A DNA stretch of 64,000 nucleotides from Nocardioides sp. JS614. Lineage in GTDB: Bacteria; Actinomycetota; Actinomycetes; Propionibacteriales; Nocardioidaceae. The stretch's first letter is position 1. Each line of letters begins with the position of its first letter. The DNA lies in contig NC_008697.1 in assembly GCF_000015265.1 (NCBI RefSeq), positions 1 to 64,000 on the forward strand, in the 5' to 3' direction. The notes under the pieces were generated by a model, which saw nothing but the letters and a program-made list of their open reading frames with translations, made no database searches and was not told where the DNA came from. Positions 25,847-34,738 of the stretch are shown piece by piece. The position numbers were made by a program, and so were the translations under genes.

Positions 25847-27630
25847 GCGCACCGAAGATGTGCGAAGCCTGCGGCCACAAACCCCAGAGCTACCAGGGTC
25901 GCCGCTGGTGCTACGACTGCAAACCAGGCACAAACGGTCGTCCGTTGCCCTGTCGTCGCTGCGGCGCGACCGGCGACTACTGGGCTCAGCGGTTGTGCCG
26001 GCGCTGCCACCTGTTCGCGCCGCAGCTGCCCGACTCCTGCCGCGACTGCCTGGCCTGGGGTGCGACGCGCACCCTGAAATGGCTGTGCGGGGCCTGCGTG
26101 GGCTGGCGCCATCTGCACCCCAGCGCCAGCGAGTGCATCTCCTGCCACCGAGACGTGGCAGTCAATGAGCACAAGGCCTGTCGACTGTGCTGGCTGCAGA
26201 CCGTCTACCAGGCCCAGGCCGGACTGCCCCGCGACGTCCTTGCCGCCAACCGTCACGGTCAGCAGCTGTGGCTCGCGAACATGTCCAACTTCAAGAACGG
26301 CTACCGGCCACACCCGCGCCGTGACTACGGACGACCCAAGGACCAGATCCAACCGCCCGGATACGACTCGCAACCGGAGAACGCCGCCGACCAGCAGACC
26401 GGGGCGCGGCCACCCCGCGATCCCGAGCAGCTCGACCTGTTCGCCTACGACCGCATCGAGAACCCGGCCCGACGCTTCGGGTTCGGCGAACCACCCAGCC
26501 ACAGGTTCGCCGCACGCCTCGACCAGCATGTCCTCGACCAAGCCGAGCGACACGGCTGGACCGAGCGGCAGACCAGGCGGACCCGGATCACGCTGCGGGT
26601 CCTGCAAGCCCGACACCGCATCGCCACCGGGCCCGTCAAGGCCAGCGACGTCCTCGAGCTGAGAACCTACGGCCTGCCCATCCGGTTGGCGCTCGCCGTC
26701 CTGGAGGACAACGACCTCCTGGTCGACGACCGTGTCCCGGCGCTGCGCCCCTGGTTCGCCCGCCAACTCAGCGGCCTGCCCGAGCCCATGGCCAGCGAGC
26801 TGCAGACCTGGTTCGATGTCCTGCACCACGGCAGCACCACTCCACCGCGCAGCCGACCCCGACACGACGTCACCATCAAGACCCGGACCCTGTGGGCAAT
26901 GCCCACCCTGCGCGCCTGGGCTGACGCCGGACATCTGTCCCTGCGGGAGATCACCCGTGCGGACGTCCTCGCCGTGCTCCCCGCCCAGGGCACCCCGCGC
27001 GTCAAGCTGGGCAACGCACTGCGGTCGATCTTCACCACCCTCAAGCGCCACCGCGTGCTGTTCGTCAACCCCATGGCGCGGATGCGCATCGGCAACCTCG
27101 AGCGTCGTGTCCCGATGCCCATCGACACCGCTCGGATCCGCGGGGCCTTCGAGTCCGCCGATCCGACCACTGCCGCGATCACGACGCTCATCGCGATCCA
27201 CGGGCTGCGGCCCGGTGAGGCCTGCGCCTTGCTGCTGACCGAGGTGCGTGACAGTCGAATCCTGTTGCCCACCAGGACGATCCTGCTGGCGCCGGTGACC
27301 AAGGCCAGGCTCGACGCCTACCTCGCCCACCGCCGCAAGAGGTGGCCCGGCAGCATCAACCCGCACTTCCTGATCCACAGCAGGTCTGCGGCCACCTTGG
27401 AGCAGGTCAAAGTGCCCTGGCTCACCGACAAGCTCGGTATGTCCGCCAACGCGCTGCGCCAGGACCGCATCCTGGCCGAGGTCCACGCCGGCGGTGACCT
27501 GCGCCAGATCTGTGACTTCTTCGGCGTCACCATCGCCACCGCCGAGCACTACGCCAGCACGATCAACCATCCCGAGCTCGACGACTTCACCACCGCACCC
27601 GCCGGTTCGCGAACCGATACCCCCCATTGA
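25843..27630 (+). CDS. Zinc-finger tyrosine-recombinase-like protein (TnpB-like)
   Basis: 595 residues. The N-terminal 120 residues hold at least five Cys pairs (CEACGHK, WCYDC, PCRRCGA, LCRRCH, DSCRDC, ECISC, LCWL), suggesting several zinc ribbons. The C-terminal half resembles a tyrosine recombinase: HGLRPGEACALLL with the first Arg, NALRQDRI where the usual His-x-x-Arg has Asn instead of His, and GVTIATAEHYAS with a candidate nucleophile Tyr. It may be catalytically weak and cooperate with the first recombinase. GTGA overlap with the HTH gene. Confidence 0.75.
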   Translation: MSAPKMCEACGHKPQSYQGRRWCYDCKPGTNGRPLPCRRCGATGDYWAQRLCRRCHLFAPQLPDSCRDCLAWGATRTLKWLCGACVGWRHLHPSASECISCHRDVAVNEHKACRLCWLQTVYQAQAGLPRDVLAANRHGQQLWLANMSNFKNGYRPHPRRDYGRPKDQIQPPGYDSQPENAADQQTGARPPRDPEQLDLFAYDRIENPARRFGFGEPPSHRFAARLDQHVLDQAERHGWTERQTRRTRITLRVLQARHRIATGPVKASDVLELRTYGLPIRLALAVLEDNDLLVDDRVPALRPWFARQLSGLPEPMASELQTWFDVLHHGSTTPPRSRPRHDVTIKTRTLWAMPTLRAWADAGHLSLREITRADVLAVLPAQGTPRVKLGNALRSIFTTLKRHRVLFVNPMARMRIGNLERRVPMPIDTARIRGAFESADPTTAAITTLIAIHGLRPGEACALLLTEVRDSRILLPTRTILLAPVTKARLDAYLAHRRKRWPGSINPHFLIHSRSAATLEQVKVPWLTDKLGMSANALRQDRILAEVHAGGDLRQICDFFGVTIATAEHYASTINHPELDDFTTAPAGSRTDTPH

Positions 27631-27635
27631 GCGCG

Positions 27636-28529
27636 TCACGACGACCCCACCCTTGGGTTCCCGGCGAGACGGGCTTCAGTTTCCGTGAACCGAGCGGAAT
27701 TGGACAGGAATCGGGGGTGTGGCTCAGGGGAGGCCAGCCGCTGCAACCGCACCAGCAGGCCCACGTAGACCGCGGCCAGCACGGCGAGGACCATCTGTCC
27801 GTACACCGTGCTGTACGGCTCGACCCAGCCGCGCAGGAAGACCGCCTGCAGCCCCGCCAGCGCGAGCAGGCCGAGCGCGACCTGGTTGGACTGACGGCGG
27901 ACGCCGTTGCGCTCGGCGAGCACCTTGCGGCGCATCTCCAGCTCCGCACGAGTATTGGAGGCCAGCGTCGTGAGCACCCGCTTGAGGCTCCCGGCACGCT
28001 GCTGGGCGGTCAGCGAGAGTGCGATCACGACCTTGTCGGCGCCCCGGTCATCGACCTCGTCGGCGAAGTGGGCCAACGCGACCGGCAGCGGCGTACGCAG
28101 GTCCAGGGCGTTGACCAGGTTCCGCAATGGCCGGCGCAGCAGCGCCGGCGCACCGTCCAGGGTTGCCGGCAGCGCTTGCTCCAGCCCCGACTCGGAGGCA
28201 GCGGCATCGCGCAGCGACTCGGTCCAGTTCGCGATCGCCTCGATCTTGGCCACGCTGTGCTTCTCGATCGCACCCGAGCGCGCCAGCTTCGGCCACAAGA
28301 TCACCACGGCGACCGCCATCAGCCCGGCCACCGGCCAACGGGTCAAGATCCCGACCACGACGCCGACGATCAGCGCGATCGTGACCTGCCGGGCAGTCTG
28401 CTGGGGGTCGGCCACCTTACGCCGGGCCGTGGTCACCCGCGCCGGGAGCAGGTTCTTGCCGCGGGCGGTGCGGATCACCCCGATGATGCCGAGGCAGACC
28501 GCCAGGACGCAGGCCACGAAGAGGGTCAT
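27636..28529 (-). CDS. tadB: TadB, Tad pilus platform protein, 3' end at transposon junction
   Basis: 297 residues with two N-terminal helices, a cytosolic T2SSF domain and two C-terminal helices (VALGLLALAGLQAVFLRGW and MVLAVLAAVYVGLLVRL). After residue about 275 the sequence (SPEPHPRFLSNSARFTETEA and on) may be read from transposon DNA, since the gene ends 6 bases from the recombinase stop. The native end could be the ADALAQATGREVAW frame now next to tadC. ATG 28529 overlaps the stop of tadA by one base. Confidence 0.75.
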   Translation of the reverse strand: MTLFVACVLAVCLGIIGVIRTARGKNLLPARVTTARRKVADPQQTARQVTIALIVGVVVGILTRWPVAGLMAVAVVILWPKLARSGAIEKHSVAKIEAIANWTESLRDAAASESGLEQALPATLDGAPALLRRPLRNLVNALDLRTPLPVALAHFADEVDDRGADKVVIALSLTAQQRAGSLKRVLTTLASNTRAELEMRRKVLAERNGVRRQSNQVALGLLALAGLQAVFLRGWVEPYSTVYGQMVLAVLAAVYVGLLVRLQRLASPEPHPRFLSNSARFTETEARLAGNPRVGSS

Positions 28530-30028
28530 CAGATCTGCCACCCCTCATCGCCGTTGGCACCGCTCGGCTCGGCGAACCTGTTCAGGTCCGTCGTGCCGTC
28601 GGGGTCCCAGCCGACATCGAGGAGGGCTTCCTCGCGGATGATCGCCTTCCGGGTGAACTCGGTGCGACCGGTGGCCCTGTTGTACTTCCACAGCTCGGTC
28701 GTCTTCACGCCGTCCTCATCACGTCCGGCAACCTCACGGATCGACTCGACGATCCGGCGCTGACGGCCGTCCTCGGTGCGGATCCGGCGAAGGAACACGA
28801 TGAAGTTCAGTGCGTTCGCGATCAGGCCGTTGGTGGCCTCGAACGGCAACCGCTCCTGAGCCTGCAGAGCGTAGGTCTGGATCTTCCCGATGACATCGCG
28901 CGAGGAGTTCGCGTGGATCGTGCTCAGCGACCCGTCGTTGCCCTGGGCCATGGCGTTGAGCATCGTGATGACCTCATCACCCAAGACCTCGCCCACGATC
29001 ACCCGCGAGGGGTTCATCCGCAGCGAGTTGCGCACCAGGTCGGCCAACCCGACTGCGCCTTCTCCTTCGACGTTCGCCAGCCGCTCCTCGAGCGGCACGA
29101 TGTCGGGGTGGCGCTCGGGGTCCTCGTGCAGGCCGAGCTCGATGGACCGCTCCACGGTGACCAGACGCTCGATCGGGTCTATTTCGGAGGCCAGCGCTCG
29201 CACAAGCGTGGTCTTCCCCGCACTTACGGCTCCGGCGATCATGATGTTCTGACGCGACTTCACCAGCGCGGACAGGAACGCGGCGAGGTCGTGGTCGACG
29301 GTTCCCTCGCTCAGCAGGTCCTTGGTGCGCAGCGACTCCGGAACCCCGGCGGCGCGCTCCCGCTCGGCCAGCCCGGGAACCGGAAGCAGGGTGGCCCTCT
29401 TGTGGCGGTGCTTGCGGATCGAGATCGACAGACCGTTCGCGCTCACCCCCTGGACCGCGTGCAGACGTGAGCCGTCGTGCAGCCTGAGGGTGACGTTGTA
29501 GTTGATCAGATCGAAGGCACGGGTGGACAGGCCGTCGTGGGCAGAAATCGTCTTGACGATCTCCTCCAGCTCCTTGTCCGAGGAGGCGACCGGCGGCATC
29601 TGCGCCTTGGTGCCGTCGGCGTAGGTGACGAACACGTTCTGCCAACTGTTGATGACGATGTCCTCGGCCTCGGGATCCTCCAGCAGCTGATCGAGGTTGC
29701 CTGCGCCGAACAACTGGGCCTTGAGCGCGGCCTCCAGCCGGTCCCGGGCGTCTTCCTCCAGCGGGTTGTGGCCGTCCTCGACCAGGTCGGACTCGTACTC
29801 GGCCAGCACCGAGGCCAGCAGGGCTTCGGTGTGCTGCCGGGCGTCCTCGCCCTTGGGGATCGGCTGGCTGTTGCGGCGGAACTCCTCCAGCGCCTTCCCG
29901 CGGCGAGCACCCACGCGGGACTGGAGACGCTTGACCAGTACCTGGTCGACCGGCACGAGCTGCTTCAGGTGCATCCCGTTCAGGTGCGCGCGACGGCCAT
30001 TCGAGCTGGCTCCGTTGTTGCTGTTCAT
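28529..30028 (-). CDS. tadA: TadA/CpaF secretion ATPase
   Basis: 499 residues, VirB11/GspE-type ATPase of the Tad system. Walker A is GAVSAGKTT near residue 275; the Asp box, Walker B (SRVIVGEVLGDEVITML) and His box (GSLSTIHANSS) follow in the usual order. It powers Flp pilus assembly from the cytosol. One-base overlaps with the TadZ-like gene upstream and tadB downstream show tight coupling. ATG 30028 was preferred to GTG 30031 because of the overlapping stop. Confidence 0.9.
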   Translation of the reverse strand: MNSNNGASSNGRRAHLNGMHLKQLVPVDQVLVKRLQSRVGARRGKALEEFRRNSQPIPKGEDARQHTEALLASVLAEYESDLVEDGHNPLEEDARDRLEAALKAQLFGAGNLDQLLEDPEAEDIVINSWQNVFVTYADGTKAQMPPVASSDKELEEIVKTISAHDGLSTRAFDLINYNVTLRLHDGSRLHAVQGVSANGLSISIRKHRHKRATLLPVPGLAERERAAGVPESLRTKDLLSEGTVDHDLAAFLSALVKSRQNIMIAGAVSAGKTTLVRALASEIDPIERLVTVERSIELGLHEDPERHPDIVPLEERLANVEGEGAVGLADLVRNSLRMNPSRVIVGEVLGDEVITMLNAMAQGNDGSLSTIHANSSRDVIGKIQTYALQAQERLPFEATNGLIANALNFIVFLRRIRTEDGRQRRIVESIREVAGRDEDGVKTTELWKYNRATGRTEFTRKAIIREEALLDVGWDPDGTTDLNRFAEPSGANGDEGWQI

Positions 30029-30861
30029 CACACCTGTCCCCCCTGGCCGGCGTACGCGTCCACCGCTGCAGCCTCATGCGCGTCGTACGGCCCGAGACCA
30101 GCGGCCTGGTTGATCTGGTCGTTGAGTACGCCCGCAGACCTCAGCAGCGGCGTGCGCGCGTTCTTGCCGCCGACCTGGCCGGCATGCATCGCCTCGACCC
30201 CTGTGGGGTCCAGCGCGATCCAGCCGATCCCGGCGATGACGCCGGCGGCGTTGCTCGGCGCCAGCATCCGACCGACGTGCTCGAGCACCGACCCGGCGAT
30301 CCGCTTCGGCGTCACCACCACCGGCACCACGATCGGCGGGGCGTTGCGGATGTTCGCCAGCACCGGAGCGAGCCGCTCCAGCCTGTCCTTGAGGTGCATC
30401 ACCGCACCCACCTCGGGGCGGGTCACCATCACGACCACATCGGCGGCCGCCGCCACCGGGATGGTCGGCGAACTGGAGTGGATCCGTCCGAGGTCGGCAA
30501 CGACGCGCGATGCGGAGGCGCGCAGCGCCTCGGCCAGTGGAGCCCAGTTCTTCACGCCTGCGGCCTGCTCGGCCGAGAAGTGTCCCGGCACGATCCGCGT
30601 CGAGCCCGTGAACTCATGGGCCTTGCTGGCCGCCAGACCGGGGGTCACCGACGTACGTGCCTCGGTCGCCAAGGTCAGCACCGTCGGAGTCGGCGGGAAC
30701 GCCTCACCATGGCCACCGGGTGCTACACACCGCAGGGCGAGGTCACCGCCGTACGGGTCGGCCTCGACCACGATCGTGGGCTCCGGTGTCGAGACGCCCA
30801 GCGCCAACGACGTCGTCGTCGACCCCGGGGCGCCGCGGTCGCAGCACACAGCGATGAGCAT
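30028..30861 (-). CDS. tadZ: TadZ/CpaE-like MinD-family protein
   Basis: 277 residues. CDRGAPGSTTTSLALG is a MinD/ParA-type P-loop without the usual lysines; VVEADPYGGDLAL is the following switch region. TadZ/CpaE proteins position the Tad pilus at the membrane, and many have degenerate ATP sites. Position directly before tadA fits. Start overlaps the stop of the CpaB gene by a base. Confidence 0.75.
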   Translation of the reverse strand: MLIAVCCDRGAPGSTTTSLALGVSTPEPTIVVEADPYGGDLALRCVAPGGHGEAFPPTPTVLTLATEARTSVTPGLAASKAHEFTGSTRIVPGHFSAEQAAGVKNWAPLAEALRASASRVVADLGRIHSSSPTIPVAAAADVVVMVTRPEVGAVMHLKDRLERLAPVLANIRNAPPIVVPVVVTPKRIAGSVLEHVGRMLAPSNAAGVIAGIGWIALDPTGVEAMHAGQVGGKNARTPLLRSAGVLNDQINQAAGLGPYDAHEAAAVDAYAGQGGQV

Positions 30862-31640
30862 TAGCCCTGCCCTCCGGTAGCGCTGTCGTCCTGCGGGGCG
30901 GAGTCAGCTGGGTCACCCTCGGTGATCGGGGCCTGCAGCAGCGTCAGCTGCCCCACTGCCCCGTACGCCGCCACCGTCTTCGCGTCGGTCTCCGCGATCA
31001 GGATCGTCACCACCACGGTGCCGTCCTGTGACTGCTTCGAGGAGTACACCGTGGCACCGGCTGAGATCACCACAGGGTCATCGAGAGCCTTCGGGTCACC
31101 CGACTGGCCCTCCTGCGGCACCGCGATCGCGTCGACCACCGAGCCAGGGGCCAAGGTGTCAGGCACCCGGCCGGCCGGGAGGTTCACCGCGATGAGGCGC
31201 TTGCCCTCCTGCGGCAGCAGGTCGCTGGTCAGCGAGTCCTGTGTCAGTACCTGACCTGGCAACAGTGCGACCGTGGTGCGCTGCCCGAACACTGAGTCGA
31301 CATCGGAGACCAGGATCGCCCCGTCGATGCCAGACACGCTGCGCGAGACCAGGAGCGGGTCCTTGGAGGTGCGGACATCGTCCTCGGTGATCGGGTGCCC
31401 AGCCGGGATCGGCTGGGCAACCACCAACACCTCCTCCACGCCGCCCTTGTTGACATAGAGCCAGCCGCCCGCGATCACCGCCGCGATCACAACCAGCACG
31501 CTCATCAGCATCTGGCCGTACTTCCGCGGAGCCTTCGACACCGCCTTCGACAGCGAGGCAGCACTAGGCAGCCCGCCCGGAGGCGGATTGGCACGTCCAT
31601 TGTTCGCCCGGCGCGAAGTCCGAGAATCCAGGCTGGTCAC
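30861..31640 (-). CDS. cpaB: CpaB/RcpC SAF-domain protein
   Basis: 259 residues: cytosolic start, one membrane helix (about 44-63), then a SAF domain (VLVVAQPIPAGHPITEDDV) and an RcpC-like region (RLIAVNLPAGRVPDTLAPGS). CpaB/RcpC proteins act at the cell envelope in Tad pilus assembly. GTG 31640 has GAGG about 6 bases upstream. Acidic Gly-rich C terminus. Confidence 0.85.
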   Translation of the reverse strand: MTSLDSRTSRRANNGRANPPPGGLPSAASLSKAVSKAPRKYGQMLMSVLVVIAAVIAGGWLYVNKGGVEEVLVVAQPIPAGHPITEDDVRTSKDPLLVSRSVSGIDGAILVSDVDSVFGQRTTVALLPGQVLTQDSLTSDLLPQEGKRLIAVNLPAGRVPDTLAPGSVVDAIAVPQEGQSGDPKALDDPVVISAGATVYSSKQSQDGTVVVTILIAETDAKTVAAYGAVGQLTLLQAPITEGDPADSAPQDDSATGGQG

Positions 31641-31642
31641 AT

Positions 31643-32566
31643 CTACCTCACTACTGTCTGTCGCTGATACACCGTGATCGAGGTTGAGTCACCGGCGAGC
31701 GCGGTCACGTCGCCGAGGTCGCCGCTGGTCTGGCCGCCGCAGTTGCCGGTACAGGTCCATCCGACCGAGTAGTTGATCCGAGCCGACACCGTCCACTTGT
31801 CGCCCTTGGGGTCCTTCATCTCGTCGTAGGCGTACGAGCAGTTCGTCGGCGCGTCCTCAGGCATCCCCTTGACCCACTCACGGCCGGGACCCACACACGA
31901 GACGGTTTCTCCGTTGCCCATGTCCCACGAGGTGTAGGACGGGGTCGCCGTTAATGTGACCGTCGCGCCGGCAACGGTCAGGCTCACCGATACGTCGTGC
32001 CACTGGTCCTCGGGGATCCACAGCCAGTTCGAGTAGTTGATGTACGTGTGGTAGGTCGGCGGCGGCGCGATGTGCGCGTTGGCCAGTTCGAACGGCGCCT
32101 GCTCCACGAGCTGTTGGGCAACCTGGGCCGGGTCGATCACCGCCGCCCCGTTGGGCACGAACCACACGTTCTCGGGAACCGAGACCGTGGGATCGCACGA
32201 CCAGATGGTGCCTTCGGCCGGGTCATGGCCACCCCAAAGGGGGCTGTTCGCCTCGGGCTGCGGGTCCAGCGGGAATGCGTAGCAGTTGTGGGCGCTGTTC
32301 CAGATGAAGCCGTAGTCGTTGACGCAGATCCCATTCGGAGCGCCGGGGCAAGCCGGTCCGGTAGGCCCATCGCCCGTATCCCCCGGGTCGCCGGGATCAG
32401 TATCCCCCGGGTTCCCTGGGACGGTGTCGGAGAGGCAAAGTCCCGTCTCGTCGACCGGGTCAGGAGGGCAGTCCGCCATTGCAGGGCTGCTGGTGCCGAT
32501 CACCAGAACCACGACAAACGAGACCAACATCGCGGCTGCTGCCGCAGCACTCACTCCGCGGCGCAT
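31643..32566 (-). CDS. Secreted Tad-locus protein
   Basis: 307 residues. Signal peptide with hydrophobic core and likely cleavage after SPAMA (about residue 31), then a Pro/Gly/Asp-repeat linker (PGNPGDTDPGDPGDTG), then a Cys- and Trp-rich domain of about 230 residues with several Cys. No family recognised; proteins of similar layout sit beside CpaB in actinobacterial Tad loci. The start overlaps the end of the lipoprotein gene by 16 bases. Confidence 0.7.
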   Translation of the reverse strand: MRRGVSAAAAAAMLVSFVVVLVIGTSSPAMADCPPDPVDETGLCLSDTVPGNPGDTDPGDPGDTGDGPTGPACPGAPNGICVNDYGFIWNSAHNCYAFPLDPQPEANSPLWGGHDPAEGTIWSCDPTVSVPENVWFVPNGAAVIDPAQVAQQLVEQAPFELANAHIAPPPTYHTYINYSNWLWIPEDQWHDVSVSLTVAGATVTLTATPSYTSWDMGNGETVSCVGPGREWVKGMPEDAPTNCSYAYDEMKDPKGDKWTVSARINYSVGWTCTGNCGGQTSGDLGDVTALAGDSTSITVYQRQTVVR

Positions 32567-33174
32567 GACTTCTTGTCCTTCAGATCTGTCTCGTAATACA
32601 TCCAGCCGTGCTGCTCGTCCGGCTTGGTCATCGTGATCAGCAGCGGCGTCACGAGGTGCTTCGGCTTGTTGATCTTCTGCGGCTTCCCGTTTCGGGTGTA
32701 GCGCAGAGGCTCGTAGTCGGTGCATTCGACGATCACTACTTCGCCTGACTTGCCACCGTTGTTGAGCCGAACTGACTTCACGTAGGACCACAGAGCTTCG
32801 ACGTCGGTCTCTCGTCGCAGGCCGCCCTTCTCGTAGGTCTCACCCAAAGTCACCATGTCGCGCTGCCACCAGAAGTCGTACTCCTGGAGCGTTGCCTTGG
32901 CTCCCGGGGTGAGCACGCCGTTCCGGTAGATCTCGGCCGAGAGCTGGCGCCACTTCTGCCAGCGGGCGAGGGCCTTCTTGCCCGCGGCCAGCTCTGCCTG
33001 GGTGAAGTTCGATTCCCAGTCAGTTGGCGGGCCGCCTGCGTCGCTGGTAGGGGTCGGCGACGAACTCGTAGTGGGTGGTTGCGTCGGGTCGGCCTTCGGC
33101 TCGTCGTTACCCCCGCAGCCGGCGAGGGTTCCCGCCAGGGCGAGTGCGGTTGCAGCAATGAGAGTGCGCTTCAT
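32551..33174 (-). CDS. Lipoprotein, first gene of the Tad operon
   Basis: 207 residues. Signal peptide ending in the lipobox LAGC (Cys about residue 19), then a Thr/Ser/Pro linker and a soluble helical domain (LARWQKWRQLSAEIYRNG). No family recognised. It heads the Tad operon, and promoter copy 10 lies about 150 bases upstream on the same strand. Confidence 0.75.
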   Translation of the reverse strand: MKRTLIAATALALAGTLAGCGGNDEPKADPTQPPTTSSSPTPTSDAGGPPTDWESNFTQAELAAGKKALARWQKWRQLSAEIYRNGVLTPGAKATLQEYDFWWQRDMVTLGETYEKGGLRRETDVEALWSYVKSVRLNNGGKSGEVVIVECTDYEPLRYTRNGKPQKINKPKHLVTPLLITMTKPDEQHGWMYYETDLKDKKSCAAE

Positions 33175-33317
33175 GAGCGTCCTTCCTGAGCCCGAGTCGC
33201 CCGGTGCACGGGCCTGGGGCACCAGTCTTGACGACATGGCCGACAGGTTGCCGACCGCGCCGTACTGCGCGTCGGGTTCAAGGTGATGTCCTTCCCTCTT
33301 GGTGGGGCTCTCTAACA

Positions 33318-33349
33318 GCGAATGCAACCGGCGGCGGAGCGGATCGGAC
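33318..33349 (-). promoter_or_regulatory. Repeated promoter element, copy 10 (Tad operon)
   Basis: Minus strand: GTCCGATC-N13-GTTGCATTCGC. The first box and spacing are exact; the second keeps GTTGC. It is the only recognisable promoter-like signal in the gap 33175-33766 on the Tad strand. The leader to the lipoprotein ATG would be about 130 bases. Near 33700 an A/T-rich TGACACATGACAGG stretch faces the plus-strand regulator; I see nothing else in the gap. Confidence 0.6.
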
Positions 33350-33766
33350 ACCGTCGGCGAACAATCTTTGGGACGCGCGATCGAGCGCCTCAGTTGCAAG
33401 CGGCGGCGCAGTGTCAGACGCGGCAGTTGGTGCGGTGGTTCGGCCACCAGCGGCGGCTGGTCGATGGCGCGGGTCGCAGCTCCACGCGGGTGAGCGAGCG
33501 GGGAGTCTGGCGCACCGGATCTCGCCGGGGGCGTCTGTGCCCCCGGTTGTCGGATCTGCTGACGCATCCCCAAGACCGAGCGTCCTTCCCGCCCCCGGCC
33601 CGAACCGGGGGCCTTCATTGTCCAAGACGCCGTCAAGCCCGACGCTCTGGACTGACCCGTGGTTCCCACCACCGGGTCGTGTTCTGCATTACCCTGAGCA
33701 TGACACATGACAGGTGCTAAATACACGTCATAACGAAGAGTCCGGCGAGTTTCGCGTTCCGGCACA

Positions 33767-34123
33767 ATGCAGCGCGTGCCACGTCTGTCGAAGCCGCCCA
33801 CGATGCCCGAGGGGGTGCTGGCGATCATCGACGCGATTGGCAACAGTGCGCGCACCGAGATCCTGCGGCACCTCTCACTCCGGGCCATGAGCGCGCCGGA
33901 ACTAGCCAAGGCAATCGGCGTCGACCCCAGTCAGGTGCGTCGTCACCTATCTGCGCTCGAGGACCGGGGACTGGTCACCGCCGACCACCCGCGGGGCGAC
34001 CGCCGTGCAAAGGGGCGGGTTGTGCTGTGGGAGACCGACCCCGCCCGCGCTGAGGAAGTCGGCAAGATCTGGATCGACTACGTCACCGGCCGCCACTCCC
34101 CCGACACCGCTCAGGATCGGTAG
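33767..34123 (+). CDS. ArsR-like winged-helix regulator
   Basis: 118 residues. SARTEILRHLSLRAMSAPEL, then QVRRHLSALEDRGLV, is a winged helix of the ArsR/IclR class with the recognition helix at about residues 55-70, followed by a β-wing. No Cys pair for metal binding is seen. Divergent from the Tad operon, so it may regulate either direction. ATG 33767 taken; a later ATG at residue 13 is possible. Confidence 0.75.
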   Translation: MQRVPRLSKPPTMPEGVLAIIDAIGNSARTEILRHLSLRAMSAPELAKAIGVDPSQVRRHLSALEDRGLVTADHPRGDRRAKGRVVLWETDPARAEEVGKIWIDYVTGRHSPDTAQDR

Positions 34124-34159
34124 GAGTCACGACAGGTGAGACAGAATCTCGGGGCAAGT

Positions 34160-34195
34160 GTCCGATCCGGTGTGACTGGTGTTGCTGTTGTTGAT
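34160..34195 (+). promoter_or_regulatory. Repeated promoter element, copy 11
   Basis: Plus strand: GTCCGATC-N13-GTTGCTGTTGT, then 4 bases, then an in-frame GTG at 34196, reproducing the geometry of the other copies. It points at the ribbon-helix-helix gene. Confidence 0.55.
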
Positions 34196-34330
34196 GTGGG
34201 ACCACGAGCTCGCCGCGTTGACGACACCAGGCGATCCGGACTCCGCATTTCTGCTATTTCAGAAATTTTGCGACACGCCGGGATGGATCGATTGCCGGGC
34301 GTAGGTGGCGGCAGCCGATTGGATATCCGC

Positions 34331-34738
34331 ATGGGTCGCAAGTCCAAGGGTGAGCGCCACACGTTCATGACTCGCGTTCCGGAGCTCGCCGGGACGCGAG
34401 TCCGGCACGAGGCAGCTGCGCTCGGCTGCTACTACACCGACTACCTCGCGTACGTCATTTGCCGGCACGTTGATGTGCCGATGGAACTACCGACCGGCGA
34501 GGTCGTCGACCATGCCGAGCCTCCCGCCGTCGGCGACGGTCGCGTCCAGTTCATCGCCAAGGTGCCGATGACGGCCGCGGCAATCGTGAAGGCCGAAGCA
34601 GAGGACATGGGCGTGTCGCTGAGCGACTACATCGCCAAGGCGATCTGCGACTTCCACGAGGTCCCCTTCGAACCGAGGGTGATGAAGAAGGCCCTGAAGG
34701 CTTGGGCGAAGGCCGCGGAGCTGCCGATGACGGGATGA
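34331..34738 (+). CDS. Tandem ribbon-helix-helix protein
   Basis: 135 residues from ATG 34331. Two copies of a 45-residue unit: FMTRVPELAGTRVRHEAAAL then YYTDYLAYVIC, and FIAKVPMTAAAIVKAEAEDM then SLSDYIAKAIC, each a β-strand followed by two helices as in Arc/MetJ/CopG. One chain could therefore fold as a pseudo-dimer. The frame is open back to GTG 34196, which sits at the leaderless position of promoter copy 11 and would give 180 residues. Located between the regulator and rep, so a role in copy control or partition is plausible but unproven. Confidence 0.65.
   Translation: MGRKSKGERHTFMTRVPELAGTRVRHEAAALGCYYTDYLAYVICRHVDVPMELPTGEVVDHAEPPAVGDGRVQFIAKVPMTAAAIVKAEAEDMGVSLSDYIAKAICDFHEVPFEPRVMKKALKAWAKAAELPMTG

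Larger units (their letters stand above)
24210..27690 (+). mobile_element. Three-gene tyrosine-recombinase transposon (Tn554-like layout)
   Basis: About 3.5 kb on the plus strand within an otherwise minus-strand operon: integrase, small HTH protein, zinc-finger recombinase-like protein. This content and order resemble Tn554-type elements (TnpA, TnpB, TnpC), which move by tyrosine recombinases without long terminal inverted repeats. Ends are approximate: they lie between the tadC start and 24370 on the left, and between 27630 and about 27760 on the right. A short GGAA(A)CTGAAG similarity near both sides (minus strand) is the only candidate junction repeat and may be chance. Confidence 0.65.

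Noticed and set aside
24343..27639. 1098-residue minus-strand open frame across the transposon
   Set aside because: It is antisense to three well-supported recombinase-type genes and has low-complexity composition; high GC leaves the antisense frame open.
33278..33625. 115-residue minus-strand frame in the gap upstream of the Tad lipoprotein
   Set aside because: Pro/Arg-rich, spans promoter copy 10, and lacks a ribosome binding site.
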